35,726 bases of DNA from NCBI GenBank assembly GCA_902765885.1, contig CACXBN010000186.1, forward strand, positions 1-35,726, in the 5' to 3' direction. This stretch comes from an uncultured Ruminococcus sp. (GTDB lineage Bacteria; Bacillota; Clostridia; Oscillospirales; CAG-272). Position numbers and translations under genes: made by a program. The stretch's first letter is position 1; each line of letters begins with the position of its first letter. The notes under the pieces are model-generated. The model did not search any database. It had not been told where the DNA came from and saw only the letters and a list, made by a program, of their open reading frames with translations. This document shows, in pieces, positions 1-8,422 of this stretch.

Positions 1-2772
1 GGAGGAGCATCCAGAAACGAATCGAAAAAGCGATATGTTTCAATGCGAAATGAAATGAAAAAGTCTCTTTCGTCCATACTGAAGAGCTATTTCGCATACG
101 ACCCCGATACGGAAATGAAAATAGTCGAAAAGAATGCTAAAATCCTCGACAACCTTTCTGTTGTCATAAAGGACTTTTCGCTGCTTCTTGAGGAAAAGAA
201 GAAAGAGTCATCGCTTATTGAATACAGTGATCTTGAAAAAATTTCTCTTGGGATCCTCTTGGATGAAAAAGGAAACCCGACACCGATAGCAGAGAGTGTC
301 GGATCAAAATACAGGTATATCTTTATTGATGAGTTTCAGGATACCAACTATATTCAGGACGCAATCTTCAGATCTATTTCCGGAAACTCAAAGCGTTTTA
401 TCGTCGGAGACATAAAGCAGTCTATTTACGGGTTCCGCGGCGCGGATCCGGACGTGTTCGCAAAATACAGGGACATGTGGCTGACATACAGGGATGAGGA
501 AAGTTCTGAGGCTTATACACACGGGAGTTCGATTTTTCTTAGCGAAAACTTCAGGTGCGAAAAGAATATTATTGACTTTGCAAACAGAGTCTCAGGGTAT
601 GTTTTTCCTCACGGGGGAATCCCGTACGGTAAGGAGGACGAACTGGTGTACTCAAAAAACACAGAACTCCATTCTTCTCCGCTCCCGGTGGAAATATGCA
701 GGATTTCAACGAAAGGAACTCCTGAAGAAAGCGAAAACAGCTCCGAGAGTCAAAAGAACGATGATGCTGAAGCATTTTATGTTGCAGGCAGAATACAAAA
801 AATGATAGGCAAATATCTTCCGAGCGGGAAAACCGTAAAAGCAGGAGATATAGCCATTCTGATGAGAAGCAGCAGAAGCGCTCTGCAGTTTAAAAACGCA
901 CTTGAAAAGCTGTCAATTCCGGCAGTTGTCGAAATGAATACTCCGGCATCCGAATCCCCGGCTGTCCTTCTTATCGTATGCATTCTGAATCTTATAGACA
1001 ATCCGCTGAGAGATGTTTACACAGCCGGGGCATTAAGATCTCCGGTATTTGGTTTCAGCCTTGAAGAGATAGTTGAACTGAGAAAGTCGGAAGAAAATAG
1101 CCCGCTGTATCTGAGCTTAATAAGGGCAGCTCAGAACGAAAAAAACAGTGAAATGTCAAAAAAATGCTTAGAGACCGTGGAATGGGTAAACAAGCAGAAA
1201 ACCGTCTCGAGAGGCATGAGAATAGACAGATATCTTGAGTATCTTGTGGATGAGATAAACCTGTTTGCCATTGATGGCATCAGAGGAAACGGCGGGGAAA
1301 GAGATGCCGTAAACAGAATTTTTTCCCTTGCATCCACATTTGTAAGGGAAAATTCCAGTGTTACAGGAAATCCGGACATTTCCTCATTCCTAGACAGACT
1401 TTCAGTCTTTATAGATGAAACGAAGGGTGATGTATCGGATGGCGGCAAATCAGCTCCCGATGCCGTAAACATAATGACGATACACAAATCAAAAGGACTT
1501 GAATTCCCGGTTTGCTTCATTTGCGGAACTCAGAGAAAATTCACAAAGAAAAACAGCCTTAATTCAATGCTGTTCAGCAAAAGGCTCGGAGTCGGAATGT
1601 TTATTCCCGACGAAAAGGGCCTTGTCAACTACAACAATTTTATCTGGAATGCCGTCAGAGACGATATCTATGAACGGGATATGCAGGATGAGATGAGGGT
1701 TTTGTATGTCGCAGTCACAAGAGCTGAGGAGCAGCTTATAGTAACCGCATCAGGTAAAAATCTTCCTGCCCTTCCGGCATCAGACTGTGCAGAGTACGAA
1801 ATATCAGACGAGTTTTCCGTGAAGAATTCTTCTTCGCTTCTTGAATGGATGCAAAACGCTGTAACCTTGCATCGGGGCGGAGGGTATGTGGAAATAAAAG
1901 ATATCTCTTCCCAGGAAATTGCATCCGCGGACGGCTCCGAACCGGTACTCGATTCTGTGGAGGCAGACCTGGATACACGGAAGTACGGAACAATTATAGA
2001 CAACATGAACTATATATATCCATACAGCTATCTTTCCGGAGTACCGGCAAAAATCACCGTAACCAAGCTGTATCCACAGATACTGGATGAAGATGAGGAT
2101 GACGGAATGCCTCTTTATGACGGTCACAGATCATTTGACAGAAATGAAGATTATCATCTGCCGTCACTAAAGCCAAGGCCCGAATTCATGATAAAGGAGG
2201 AAATCGATGCAAATGCGGCTGAGCGCGGCACGGCAACTCATGTTTTTCTGCAATTTGCTAATTTCCTGAGACTTCGTGACAAAGGCGCCGAGTATGAAAG
2301 AGAAAGACTGCTTGAAGAAGGGTATATCACCCGTGGCATGGCTGAGATTATAGACATGCTTCAAATCGAGAAATTCGCAAAAAGCAGCCTGATGGACAAA
2401 ATGATCAGATCTGATATGATAAAAAGAGAATTCAGATTTGTTTCCGAACTCGATGCCTCTAAATTCACTACATCAGACGAACTGATAAGTAAATTTGATG
2501 TAAATAAGGTGAAACTGACTGTTCAGGGAGCCGTGGATTGTATTTTCAGAGATCCTGATACCGGTAAACTCGTCATTATAGATTACAAAACTGATAGATT
2601 CAGTGTGTCGGATATAAGACGAACAGATGGTTATGTTGAAAAAGTGCTTCAACTACGCCATGGTAACCAGTTAAGATACTACAGAGATATTTGCTCCGAA
2701 ATATTTGAAGAGGCAGTGGATTCAATATATGTCTATTCAACACTACTCGGTAAATGTATTGAGATAATATAG
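1..2772 (+). CDS. addA: ATP-dependent helicase/nuclease subunit A (AddA), 5'-truncated by window edge
   Basis: This is the catalytic subunit of the AddAB helicase-nuclease, which resects double-strand breaks and loads RecA during recombinational repair. The reading frame is open to base 1 with no convincing start, so the N-terminus with the Walker A motif lies outside the window; about 923 residues of a usual 1150-1250 remain. Counting from the ATG at 43, visible motifs are DEFQD (96-100, Walker B), QSIYGFRGA (126-134), LSENFRC (about 166-172), TIHKSKGLEFP from 479, and VAVTRAEEQL near 560. The C-terminal PD-(D/E)XK nuclease is intact: D832 in GAVD, then DYKTD at 847-851. AddB is expected just upstream of the window. 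The stop is TAG at 2770-2772. Identity is secure from the UvrD/AddA motif order plus the terminal nuclease. Confidence 0.96.
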   Translation, partial: GGASRNESKKRYVSMRNEMKKSLSSILKSYFAYDPDTEMKIVEKNAKILDNLSVVIKDFSLLLEEKKKESSLIEYSDLEKISLGILLDEKGNPTPIAESVGSKYRYIFIDEFQDTNYIQDAIFRSISGNSKRFIVGDIKQSIYGFRGADPDVFAKYRDMWLTYRDEESSEAYTHGSSIFLSENFRCEKNIIDFANRVSGYVFPHGGIPYGKEDELVYSKNTELHSSPLPVEICRISTKGTPEESENSSESQKNDDAEAFYVAGRIQKMIGKYLPSGKTVKAGDIAILMRSSRSALQFKNALEKLSIPAVVEMNTPASESPAVLLIVCILNLIDNPLRDVYTAGALRSPVFGFSLEEIVELRKSEENSPLYLSLIRAAQNEKNSEMSKKCLETVEWVNKQKTVSRGMRIDRYLEYLVDEINLFAIDGIRGNGGERDAVNRIFSLASTFVRENSSVTGNPDISSFLDRLSVFIDETKGDVSDGGKSAPDAVNIMTIHKSKGLEFPVCFICGTQRKFTKKNSLNSMLFSKRLGVGMFIPDEKGLVNYNNFIWNAVRDDIYERDMQDEMRVLYVAVTRAEEQLIVTASGKNLPALPASDCAEYEISDEFSVKNSSSLLEWMQNAVTLHRGGGYVEIKDISSQEIASADGSEPVLDSVEADLDTRKYGTIIDNMNYIYPYSYLSGVPAKITVTKLYPQILDEDEDDGMPLYDGHRSFDRNEDYHLPSLKPRPEFMIKEEIDANAAERGTATHVFLQFANFLRLRDKGAEYERERLLEEGYITRGMAEIIDMLQIEKFAKSSLMDKMIRSDMIKREFRFVSELDASKFTTSDELISKFDVNKVKLTVQGAVDCIFRDPDTGKLVIIDYKTDRFSVSDIRRTDGYVEKVLQLRHGNQLRYYRDICSEIFEEAVDSIYVYSTLLGKCIEII

Positions 2773-2806
2773 TTTTTTTGAAAAAGCACATCTCTTTGAT
2801 GGTAGA

Positions 2807-2845
2807 GTGAACCACATCTGGGATTCAATCCCCGATGTGGTTCAC
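2807..2845. other. Long near-perfect hairpin (two stacked stems)
   Basis: A 12-bp perfect stem (2807-2818 pairs with 2834-2845) is topped, across a single T/C mismatch, by a second 5-bp stem GGGAT/ATCCC with a three-base TCA loop. No T-run follows on either strand, so it is not a standard intrinsic terminator. It lies 35 bases after the addA stop. It could be a 3'-UTR stabiliser, part of a small RNA, or a protein-binding inverted repeat. Confidence 0.75.
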
Positions 2846-2920
2846 ATGTTATACAGTACTAGTATCTTTTAAAATGTTGAACTGAGCACAGACATTTCTG
2901 GTGTTTTTATGCTTTTCTTA

Positions 2921-2983
2921 GGACACTCGTCGCCTAATCCTCGGTTATTCGATGTCCGAGATGCAGGCGATTTCTTATTGTCC
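2921..2983 (+). other. Nested three-helix fold, possible structured RNA
   Basis: Three helices nest around one loop: GGACA (2921-2925) with TGTCC (2979-2983), TCGCCT (2930-2935) with AGGCGA (2965-2970), and CTCGG (2940-2944) with CCGAG (2956-2960). There is an 11-base terminal loop, and internal loops separate the helices. Sixteen pairs nested in 63 bases is more than I would expect from background, but I have no alignment to test it. I recognise no known riboswitch class. Confidence 0.4.
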
Positions 2984-2992
2984 ATAATGTTA

Positions 2993-3021
2993 TTGAAAAA
3001 ATGCGATTTCGATGATATAAT
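2993..3021 (+). promoter_or_regulatory. Sigma-70-type promoter of the yybS-gdpP-rplI-dnaB operon
   Basis: TTGAAA at 2993-2998 and a perfect TATAAT at 3016-3021 are separated by 17 bases. The expected transcript start is near 3028, giving a leader of about 55 bases that contains the hairpin at 3031-3065. Confidence 0.8.
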
Positions 3022-3030
3022 TTAAGATAG

Positions 3031-3065
3031 GTTTTTGTCGGTGTTTTTCCGAACATGACAAAAAC
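3031..3065 (+). promoter_or_regulatory. Leader hairpin upstream of the yybS-like gene
   Basis: GTTTTTGTC (3031-3039) pairs perfectly with GACAAAAAC (3057-3065), and a small CGG/CCG pair sits inside the loop. It begins within a few bases of the predicted transcript start and ends five bases before the Shine-Dalgarno core. A role as a 5' stabilising stem or a regulatory leader is inference. Confidence 0.5.
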
Positions 3066-3069
3066 AGAG

Positions 3070-3074
3070 GGAGG
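3070..3074 (+). promoter_or_regulatory. Shine-Dalgarno site that fixes a TTG start
   Basis: GGAGG, part of the longer match GGAGGTGAT at 3070-3078, sits eight bases before the TTG at 3083. An in-frame GTG at 3074 overlaps the Shine-Dalgarno site itself and cannot be the start. Confidence 0.8.
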
Positions 3075-3082
3075 TGATAACA

Positions 3083-4438
3083 TTGGATTATGCAAATCAG
3101 AATACGGAAAAAAGAAAAGCCCCTGTGATAATGAGAATCATAATCGTGGTTCTGACAGTTCTTTTTGTCTTTGCATCCGCAAGGTTTATGGGGAACTTTA
3201 TAGTTAAATCCGATTCTGCGGAAAATGCATTTGTTCTTATGTTGTCTTCGGGCATTATTGGACTTCTCTTTGTTGTCATTTCCATAGGCCTTGCATCATT
3301 TCTGTATATAAGCGGCGCGCTGATTGAAACCGGAATTACCGGGATTCTTGGAATAGCAGCTCTGGCTCTTTCCGGAGCACCATATACCGTAACCATCATA
3401 ATCGGGCTGATGTTTGTTATTGTCACTGTTTCGATGTCTGTGCTTACAGAGCATATAAAGGTGACACGTTTTGCCAGAATGGCCATAGTAGCCGCCATGA
3501 TAGCAGCGGGTATGGCCGCATACCTTGTGTACGTTGCTTTTCCGATGATAGGAGGCATAAAGAACCTTCAGTCAACCATATCGTCATATGTTGAAAAAGT
3601 ATCGAACATGGTTTTTCCGGCACAATTTCTTGAGGCGAACAAAATCAACAGTGAGTATTACAGCCTTATTTCAAATGAAGTCATACTGGCAATACCGGGA
3701 TTGATTGCTGAATTTGCGGTTATCTCCGCATGGATAGCCGAGAAGATTTCCAAGGCAGCATGTTCCATTGCAAAAATCGATACGGAGCGATTTGTGACCA
3801 AAGACAAACTTACTTCCGTACCCGTAAGTTTCGGAGTGATATACATAGTGTCTCTCATACTCGGTTTCATAATGGCTCTAGGAACACCGGGAGTCCCGTA
3901 CGCGGTGGTCAACTGCATAGCCTGCATAACCCTTCTTCCGATGGCTGCCGTTGGGTTTAGAGTTATCCGAAAGAGAAAGCTTCCGATATGGATAATAATT
4001 GTGACTGTACTGCTCAGCTTGTTCATAATCGGCATTGATTTTATTTTCAGAATACTGGCATTCTACGGATCCGTATCACTTATTATGCTCCATTTTATGA
4101 GAAAAAAGTTCGGGAAAAACGGCGTTTCCTATATCTTGGACGGAACGGTCGGGAAAAAAAGGGACGGTTCTTATCCCGATTTTCAGAATTATCCTTTTTC
4201 AAATGAAGGAAAAGATGATGAGAATGAACCGTTCGGCGACGACGAACAGGATGATTATCCGGAAGACGACGACGGGACATTTGATGATGACATAAATGGA
4301 ACGCACCCCGGATTTGCAGGCACACCAGACGAATCGGAAGCTGATTCTGATGATGAATACGATGAATCCGGAGACCGGGAAAATACAGACAGCAATGACG
4401 ACGAAGACTCAGAAGACGGTGAACCTGACAATCAGTAG
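3083..4438 (+). CDS. DUF2232 (YybS-like) polytopic membrane protein with long acidic tail
   Basis: A 451-residue integral membrane protein with about eight hydrophobic segments in the first 350 residues, a loop between segments that carries a short amphipathic stretch, and a strongly acidic C-terminal tail of about 85 residues rich in Asp and Glu. The family call rests on topology plus position: in Bacillus subtilis, yybS lies directly before gdpP (yybT), rplI and the replicative helicase gene, and the same order appears here. The molecular function of DUF2232 proteins is not established; an energy-coupling or membrane-assembly role is only a suggestion. The TTG start follows from the Shine-Dalgarno site. 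The gene ends 17 bases before gdpP, so they are almost certainly co-transcribed. The acidic tail is unusual and would be cytoplasmic if the number of segments is even. Confidence 0.8.
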   Translation: MDYANQNTEKRKAPVIMRIIIVVLTVLFVFASARFMGNFIVKSDSAENAFVLMLSSGIIGLLFVVISIGLASFLYISGALIETGITGILGIAALALSGAPYTVTIIIGLMFVIVTVSMSVLTEHIKVTRFARMAIVAAMIAAGMAAYLVYVAFPMIGGIKNLQSTISSYVEKVSNMVFPAQFLEANKINSEYYSLISNEVILAIPGLIAEFAVISAWIAEKISKAACSIAKIDTERFVTKDKLTSVPVSFGVIYIVSLILGFIMALGTPGVPYAVVNCIACITLLPMAAVGFRVIRKRKLPIWIIIVTVLLSLFIIGIDFIFRILAFYGSVSLIMLHFMRKKFGKNGVSYILDGTVGKKRDGSYPDFQNYPFSNEGKDDENEPFGDDEQDDYPEDDDGTFDDDINGTHPGFAGTPDESEADSDDEYDESGDRENTDSNDDEDSEDGEPDNQ

Positions 4439-4455
4439 GAAAGGCAGAAAACGAT

Positions 4456-6510
4456 ATGCTTTTTAACATTGATAAAGAGAGAAGAGGATCTTCCGGCAAA
4501 AAGAGCCAGATGCAGCAGGATGCATCCCGCTTGCGTACTCTTACTTTTGTTCTCATGGCGCTCGGCGGAGTGGTATCAATACTGCTCTTCGGTATACTGA
4601 CAGTGCTTGCGAAGATGAGGCCGAGATATGCGGGACTTATTGCCATCGCCGTATACATTCTTATCACGGCGCTCATTTGGTTCCTGACCGCAAGAAAAAC
4701 AAAAAAAGAATATAAATCAGAAGATCTTGCTCCCGTCATGGGAAGAATCATGTTTGATGCTGTTGTGGACATGAAGTCACCTGTTTTTATATGTGATTCC
4801 AAGGAGCGGATCGTATGGTACAACGCCGAAATGGAGAATCTCTTCGACAGAAATTTCAAACTCTACGAAAAGAGCATCAGTGAAGTTTTCGGCTTTGGCA
4901 TAAAAGAACTTCATAATGTCAAATCTGCGCGCGGCCATAAGTTTTCTTATGGAAAAAGGACGTATTACGCGAGATATGATGAAGTAAATACAGAAAACAA
5001 CAATTTCCTGCTTGTTATGACAGAAGATGCAACCAATGAGGAAAGACTTGCGACCGAGATGAAGCAAAATGAGCCGGTAGTTGCATATATAGTCATAGAT
5101 AATTTCATGGAAATGATGCAGTATGACAGCGAGCTGTACAGGCCTGTCTTGTCCAGTATAGATGAGGTCATCAGAGAGTGGGTTCAGAATTATTCCGGTA
5201 TTTTAAAGGAATATGAGAGAGACAAGTATCTCTTTATTACAGATGCAAGAACACTCAGCAAGATGATAGAAAAGAAATTCGACCTTCTTGACAATGTAAG
5301 AAATGTAATGTCCGGAGAGATATCAGCACCTGTAACGATATCAATGGGAGTTTCGGGAATCAAAGGAACATTCGAGGAAAAAGAAAAGGCTGCCTCGGCA
5401 GCGCTTGACATGGCTCTGCAGAGAGGCGGAGACCAGGCAGCTGTCAAAACGGACTATTCCATGGACTTCTTCGGAGGAGTGACCAAAACCGTTACAAAGA
5501 GAACGAGTGTCAGGTCCAGGGTAATTGCGGGCGAGTTGATGACCCTTATAAGAAAGTCATCAAATGTTCTGATAATGGGGCACAAATTTGCTGACTTTGA
5601 TGCCATCGGTTCATGTGTCGGACTTGCCAGAATTGCGATGCACTGCGGCAAACGTGTCAACATAATCATAGATATGGATGACAAGAATCTGTTCGGTCCG
5701 AGAGCCCTCATTTCACAGGAGCCGGAGTTTTCCGGTGTGTTTGTGGATACATCCGAAGCAATGGATCTTCTTGAGACAGGCACTCTGGTTATAATGTCCG
5801 ACCTCAATGACATCAGCAGGTCAGAAGAGCCTGAACTGGCACGAAGAGCAGAAAAGTTCGTTGTCATAGATCACCATATTAAGAAACTCGAGTTCGAAAA
5901 AGAACCTGATATAGAATATATTGAGCCGTCAGCCTCCGCAGCATGCGAGCTTGTTGCGGAAATGCTTGAACAGGTGCTGCCAAAGGATGCACTCACACCT
6001 GCAGAAGCCAATGTGATGCTTGCGGGAATAACTCTTGATACAAGCCAGTTCACAAAGAACACCGGAACAAGGACATTTTCCGCGGCAATGTATCTGAGAG
6101 ACCGGGGAGCGGATCCGGCGGTTGTTAAATCGCTCTTCAGAGAGAGTTTTGACGATTATGTCAGAGAAGCCCAGTTCAGGGGAAATGTGCAGATATACAG
6201 AAATGCGTTTGCGATAACGGAGGTCGGTCCAGATGTCAAAACGGACGGGTCCTACAGAGTCATTGCAGCAAAGGCAGCGGACAATCTCCTGAAGGTTGAA
6301 AAAGTCGAGGCATCATTTGCAGTCATAAAGATAGCGGATATAGTTCATGTATCTGCAAGATCGTCAGGAAAAGTTAATGTTCAGAAAATAATGGAAACAC
6401 TCGGCGGAGGCGGACACTTTGATGGCGCAGCCGCTCAGATAAAAGCTGAAAGTGTTGAAGATGTTATAGTCAAATTGAAAGAAGCCATAGATGAATATAT
6501 GGGCAGATGA
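4456..6510 (+). CDS. gdpP: Cyclic-di-AMP phosphodiesterase GdpP
   Basis: A membrane-bound DHH/DHHA1 enzyme that hydrolyses c-di-AMP to pApA, so it influences potassium and osmotic balance and cell-wall stress responses. The 684 residues match the family length. Two transmembrane helices lie at about 28-50 and 60-78, then a PAS domain (about 95-175), a degenerate GGDEF domain (about 200-335; RGGDQ in place of GGDEF), and the DHH domain. Metal ligands are visible: H376, D380 and D382, D449, D472-H473-H474 and D528. The DHHA1 signature GGGGH is at 650-654. All catalytic motifs are intact, so the enzyme should be active. It sits 17 bases after the yybS-like gene and 19 before rplI, the classic Firmicute arrangement. 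Translation starts at an ATG preceded by AGGAAAGG. Confidence 0.96.
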   Translation: MLFNIDKERRGSSGKKSQMQQDASRLRTLTFVLMALGGVVSILLFGILTVLAKMRPRYAGLIAIAVYILITALIWFLTARKTKKEYKSEDLAPVMGRIMFDAVVDMKSPVFICDSKERIVWYNAEMENLFDRNFKLYEKSISEVFGFGIKELHNVKSARGHKFSYGKRTYYARYDEVNTENNNFLLVMTEDATNEERLATEMKQNEPVVAYIVIDNFMEMMQYDSELYRPVLSSIDEVIREWVQNYSGILKEYERDKYLFITDARTLSKMIEKKFDLLDNVRNVMSGEISAPVTISMGVSGIKGTFEEKEKAASAALDMALQRGGDQAAVKTDYSMDFFGGVTKTVTKRTSVRSRVIAGELMTLIRKSSNVLIMGHKFADFDAIGSCVGLARIAMHCGKRVNIIIDMDDKNLFGPRALISQEPEFSGVFVDTSEAMDLLETGTLVIMSDLNDISRSEEPELARRAEKFVVIDHHIKKLEFEKEPDIEYIEPSASAACELVAEMLEQVLPKDALTPAEANVMLAGITLDTSQFTKNTGTRTFSAAMYLRDRGADPAVVKSLFRESFDDYVREAQFRGNVQIYRNAFAITEVGPDVKTDGSYRVIAAKAADNLLKVEKVEASFAVIKIADIVHVSARSSGKVNVQKIMETLGGGGHFDGAAAQIKAESVEDVIVKLKEAIDEYMGR

Positions 6511-6529
6511 AAACTGGGGAGGGTAAGAA

Positions 6530-6973
6530 ATGAAAGTCGTATTACTTCAGGATGTCAAGGGACAGGGAAAAAAAGATCAGATAATAGATGTTTCCGACGG
6601 ATATGCCAGAAACTTTCTGATTCCCAAAAAACTGGCTCTTCAGGCAGACGCAAAAATACTTAATGATATTAAAAACAAAGAAGAAGCCAGACAGAGAAAA
6701 ATAGAGCTTGAAAAGAAAGCCGCAAGAGAAACCGCGGAAAAGCTGCAGGCTCTGATGGTCAAAGTAAAGCTGCAGCAGGGAGCCGACGGCAAAGTCTACG
6801 GTTCCGTTACAACAAAGGATATAGCCGATGCTTTGCTTGAACAGTACGGCATTGAAATAGACAAGAGAAAAATCGTTTTGTCTTCACCAATAAAGCAGTA
6901 CGGAACCTATCCGGTTGATGTCAAGATTTACCCTGAGATCACCGGTAAGATCAATGTGCTGGTTCATGAATGA
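6530..6973 (+). CDS. rplI: 50S ribosomal protein L9
   Basis: A structural protein of the large ribosomal subunit that binds 23S rRNA near the L1 stalk and helps maintain reading frame. At 147 residues it has the normal length. The N-terminal domain carries the L9 signature (VSDGYARNFLIPKKLA at about 21-36). It is followed by a long charged connecting helix (about 40-75) and the C-terminal domain with GADGKVYGSVT near 84-94. A strong GGGGAGGG Shine-Dalgarno sequence precedes the ATG. It is embedded between gdpP and dnaB with 19-base gaps on both sides, so it is read from the promoter at 2993 unless an internal promoter exists. Confidence 0.98.
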   Translation: MKVVLLQDVKGQGKKDQIIDVSDGYARNFLIPKKLALQADAKILNDIKNKEEARQRKIELEKKAARETAEKLQALMVKVKLQQGADGKVYGSVTTKDIADALLEQYGIEIDKRKIVLSSPIKQYGTYPVDVKIYPEITGKINVLVHE

Positions 6974-6992
6974 TTGAAACTGAGGATTACAG

Positions 6993-8348
6993 ATGAGTAC
7001 TGAAATAGACAGAATTAATCATGAGCTTCCTTTTTCGCTTGAGGCTGAACAGGCGCTGATAGCCTCAGTTCTTTTTAAGCCGTCATGCCTTGATGAAGTG
7101 GAAAAATACGTATCCCCTGATGATTTTTATCTTCCTCAGCATGTAGCGATTTATTCCTGCATGAGGGATATGTATAACAAATCAAAAAATGTCGATGTCG
7201 TTACGCTCATCTCAGAACTGGTGAAACTGGGTACATATGATGAGGCCGGAGGCAGAGCATACCTTACACAGGTAGCCACGGAGTATGAAAATGCTCTCAA
7301 TGCAAAGGATTATGCGAGAATCATCTACGAGAAATCCGTTCTCAGAACTCTGATCAACGCAGGAGAACAGATTGCCGAAGATGCATATTCCGAAAACGGA
7401 GATGTAGAGAAACAGATCGAAGCAGCCGAAAAGAGAGTATATGACATTGCCCAGGGAAAGAGAGACAGCCGAGGCTTTATACATATCAAGGATATCATGT
7501 CCACTTCCCTTAACGAGCTTACGGTGAGGTCTCAGAATCCCGAATCCATAAAAGGTGTTCCAACCGGTTACAAGGATCTGGACAACATGATAGTCGGACT
7601 GGGAGATGCTGACGTTGTAATAATCGGAGCAAGACCCGGTGTGGGAAAAACTGCATTTGCACTTAATATTGCAGTTAAGGCGGCAAATGCAACAGGAAAA
7701 AAAGTGTGTATCTTCTCCCTTGAAATGTCTGCCATACAGCTTGCGGAGAGAATGATATCAAGTGAAGCATCCGTAAATGCATATAAGCTCAGGTCCGGAC
7801 AGCTGGAGCCAAGGGACTGGAGAAACATAGCAAAGGCTGCGGAATTTCTGTCAACATGCAATATCCTCATAAGCGACAGCTCTGACGTCACCGTATCATC
7901 AATGATGTCAAAGCTGAGACGTGAAAGAGAAAATCTGGGCCTCGTTATAGTGGATTATCTCCAGCTTCTCAGCGGTGACAAGGGCGGCGGAAGACGCTAT
8001 GACAACAGAGTCGTTGAAGTCGGGGACATTTCCAGAAGTCTTAAACTCATGGCGAAGGAACTCGGAGTTCCTGTTATCTGCTGTGCTCAGCTTTCAAGAG
8101 GAGTTGAAAAAACAAAGGAAAAAATACCGATGCTCTCGGATCTCAGAGAATCGGGTTCAATTGAACAGGATGCGGATATAGTAATGTTCATCCACCGAGA
8201 TTATAACTCGATGATAACAAGCGAAAATGAGGAATCAGTCGCAAAAATCATTGTAGCAAAGAACAGACACGGAAGGACAGGGGAATTTGATCTCAACTGG
8301 ATACCGCAGTTCTATAAATTTACGGGAATAGACAGCGAAATTCAATAA
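6993..8348 (+). CDS. dnaB: Replicative DNA helicase DnaB
   Basis: The hexameric 5'-3' helicase that unwinds DNA ahead of the replication fork (called DnaC in B. subtilis). The 451 residues match the family. The N-terminal primase-interaction domain spans about 10-110, then a linker, then the RecA-like domain. Visible motifs are Walker A GARPGVGKT (212-220), FSLEMS (about 241-246), Walker B VIVDYLQLL (318-326), and DLRESGSIEQDAD (about 383-395) with the arginine-finger region nearby. No intein is present, although DnaB often carries one. A GAGGA site sits before the ATG. It is the fourth gene of the yybS-gdpP-rplI-dnaB run; a hairpin follows at 8361-8380 before dxs. Confidence 0.97.
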   Translation: MSTEIDRINHELPFSLEAEQALIASVLFKPSCLDEVEKYVSPDDFYLPQHVAIYSCMRDMYNKSKNVDVVTLISELVKLGTYDEAGGRAYLTQVATEYENALNAKDYARIIYEKSVLRTLINAGEQIAEDAYSENGDVEKQIEAAEKRVYDIAQGKRDSRGFIHIKDIMSTSLNELTVRSQNPESIKGVPTGYKDLDNMIVGLGDADVVIIGARPGVGKTAFALNIAVKAANATGKKVCIFSLEMSAIQLAERMISSEASVNAYKLRSGQLEPRDWRNIAKAAEFLSTCNILISDSSDVTVSSMMSKLRRERENLGLVIVDYLQLLSGDKGGGRRYDNRVVEVGDISRSLKLMAKELGVPVICCAQLSRGVEKTKEKIPMLSDLRESGSIEQDADIVMFIHRDYNSMITSENEESVAKIIVAKNRHGRTGEFDLNWIPQFYKFTGIDSEIQ

Positions 8349-8360
8349 CGGAAGGAGCCT

Positions 8361-8380
8361 GGCCCACTGTGATGTGGGCC
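8361..8380 (+). other. GC-rich hairpin between dnaB and dxs
   Basis: GGCCCAC (8361-8367) pairs perfectly with GTGGGCC (8374-8380) around a six-base loop. The following bases contain only a short TTT, so it is at best a weak terminator or attenuator. It lies in the 74-base gap before dxs. Confidence 0.55.
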
Positions 8381-8422
8381 TGATCTTTGATAGTATGATC
8401 CGGCCTCGAAAGGGTTTGAAAT

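Larger units (their letters stand above)
2773..3082. other. Gene-free stretch between addA and the yybS-like gene
   Basis: These 310 bases hold no convincing coding region on either strand. They contain a T7 run right after the addA stop (2773-2779) without an obvious preceding hairpin, the long hairpin at 2807-2845, a second nested fold at 2921-2983, a strong rightward promoter at 2993-3021, and a leader hairpin with a Shine-Dalgarno site at 3031-3074. Both large folds lie upstream of the promoter, so they belong to the addA 3' region or to a separate transcript, not to the yybS-like leader. Confidence 0.7.

Noticed and set aside
2819..2833. tRNA T-arm-like sequence GGGATTCAATCCCC
   Set aside because: It resembles a T-arm only because it is the palindromic tip of the long hairpin; no acceptor, D or anticodon arm is present around it.
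2921..2983. c-di-AMP (ydaO-type) riboswitch controlling gdpP
   Set aside because: The fold lies upstream of the gdpP operon promoter, so it is not in the leader, and it is far smaller than ydaO riboswitches.
3074..3076. GTG as the start of the yybS-like gene
   Set aside because: It overlaps the Shine-Dalgarno GGAGGTGAT; the in-frame TTG at 3083 has the right spacing.
3097..3558. Long minus-strand open frame opposite the yybS-like gene
   Set aside because: Its composition mirrors the opposite strand of a hydrophobic coding sequence and it has no Shine-Dalgarno site; a shadow frame.
4095..4859. 254-codon minus-strand open frame across the yybS-like/gdpP junction
   Set aside because: It overlaps two well-supported genes, has no recognisable domain and no start signal.
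6993..8348. Intein in dnaB
   Set aside because: DnaB is a common intein host, but the protein is of normal length and its motifs are evenly spaced.
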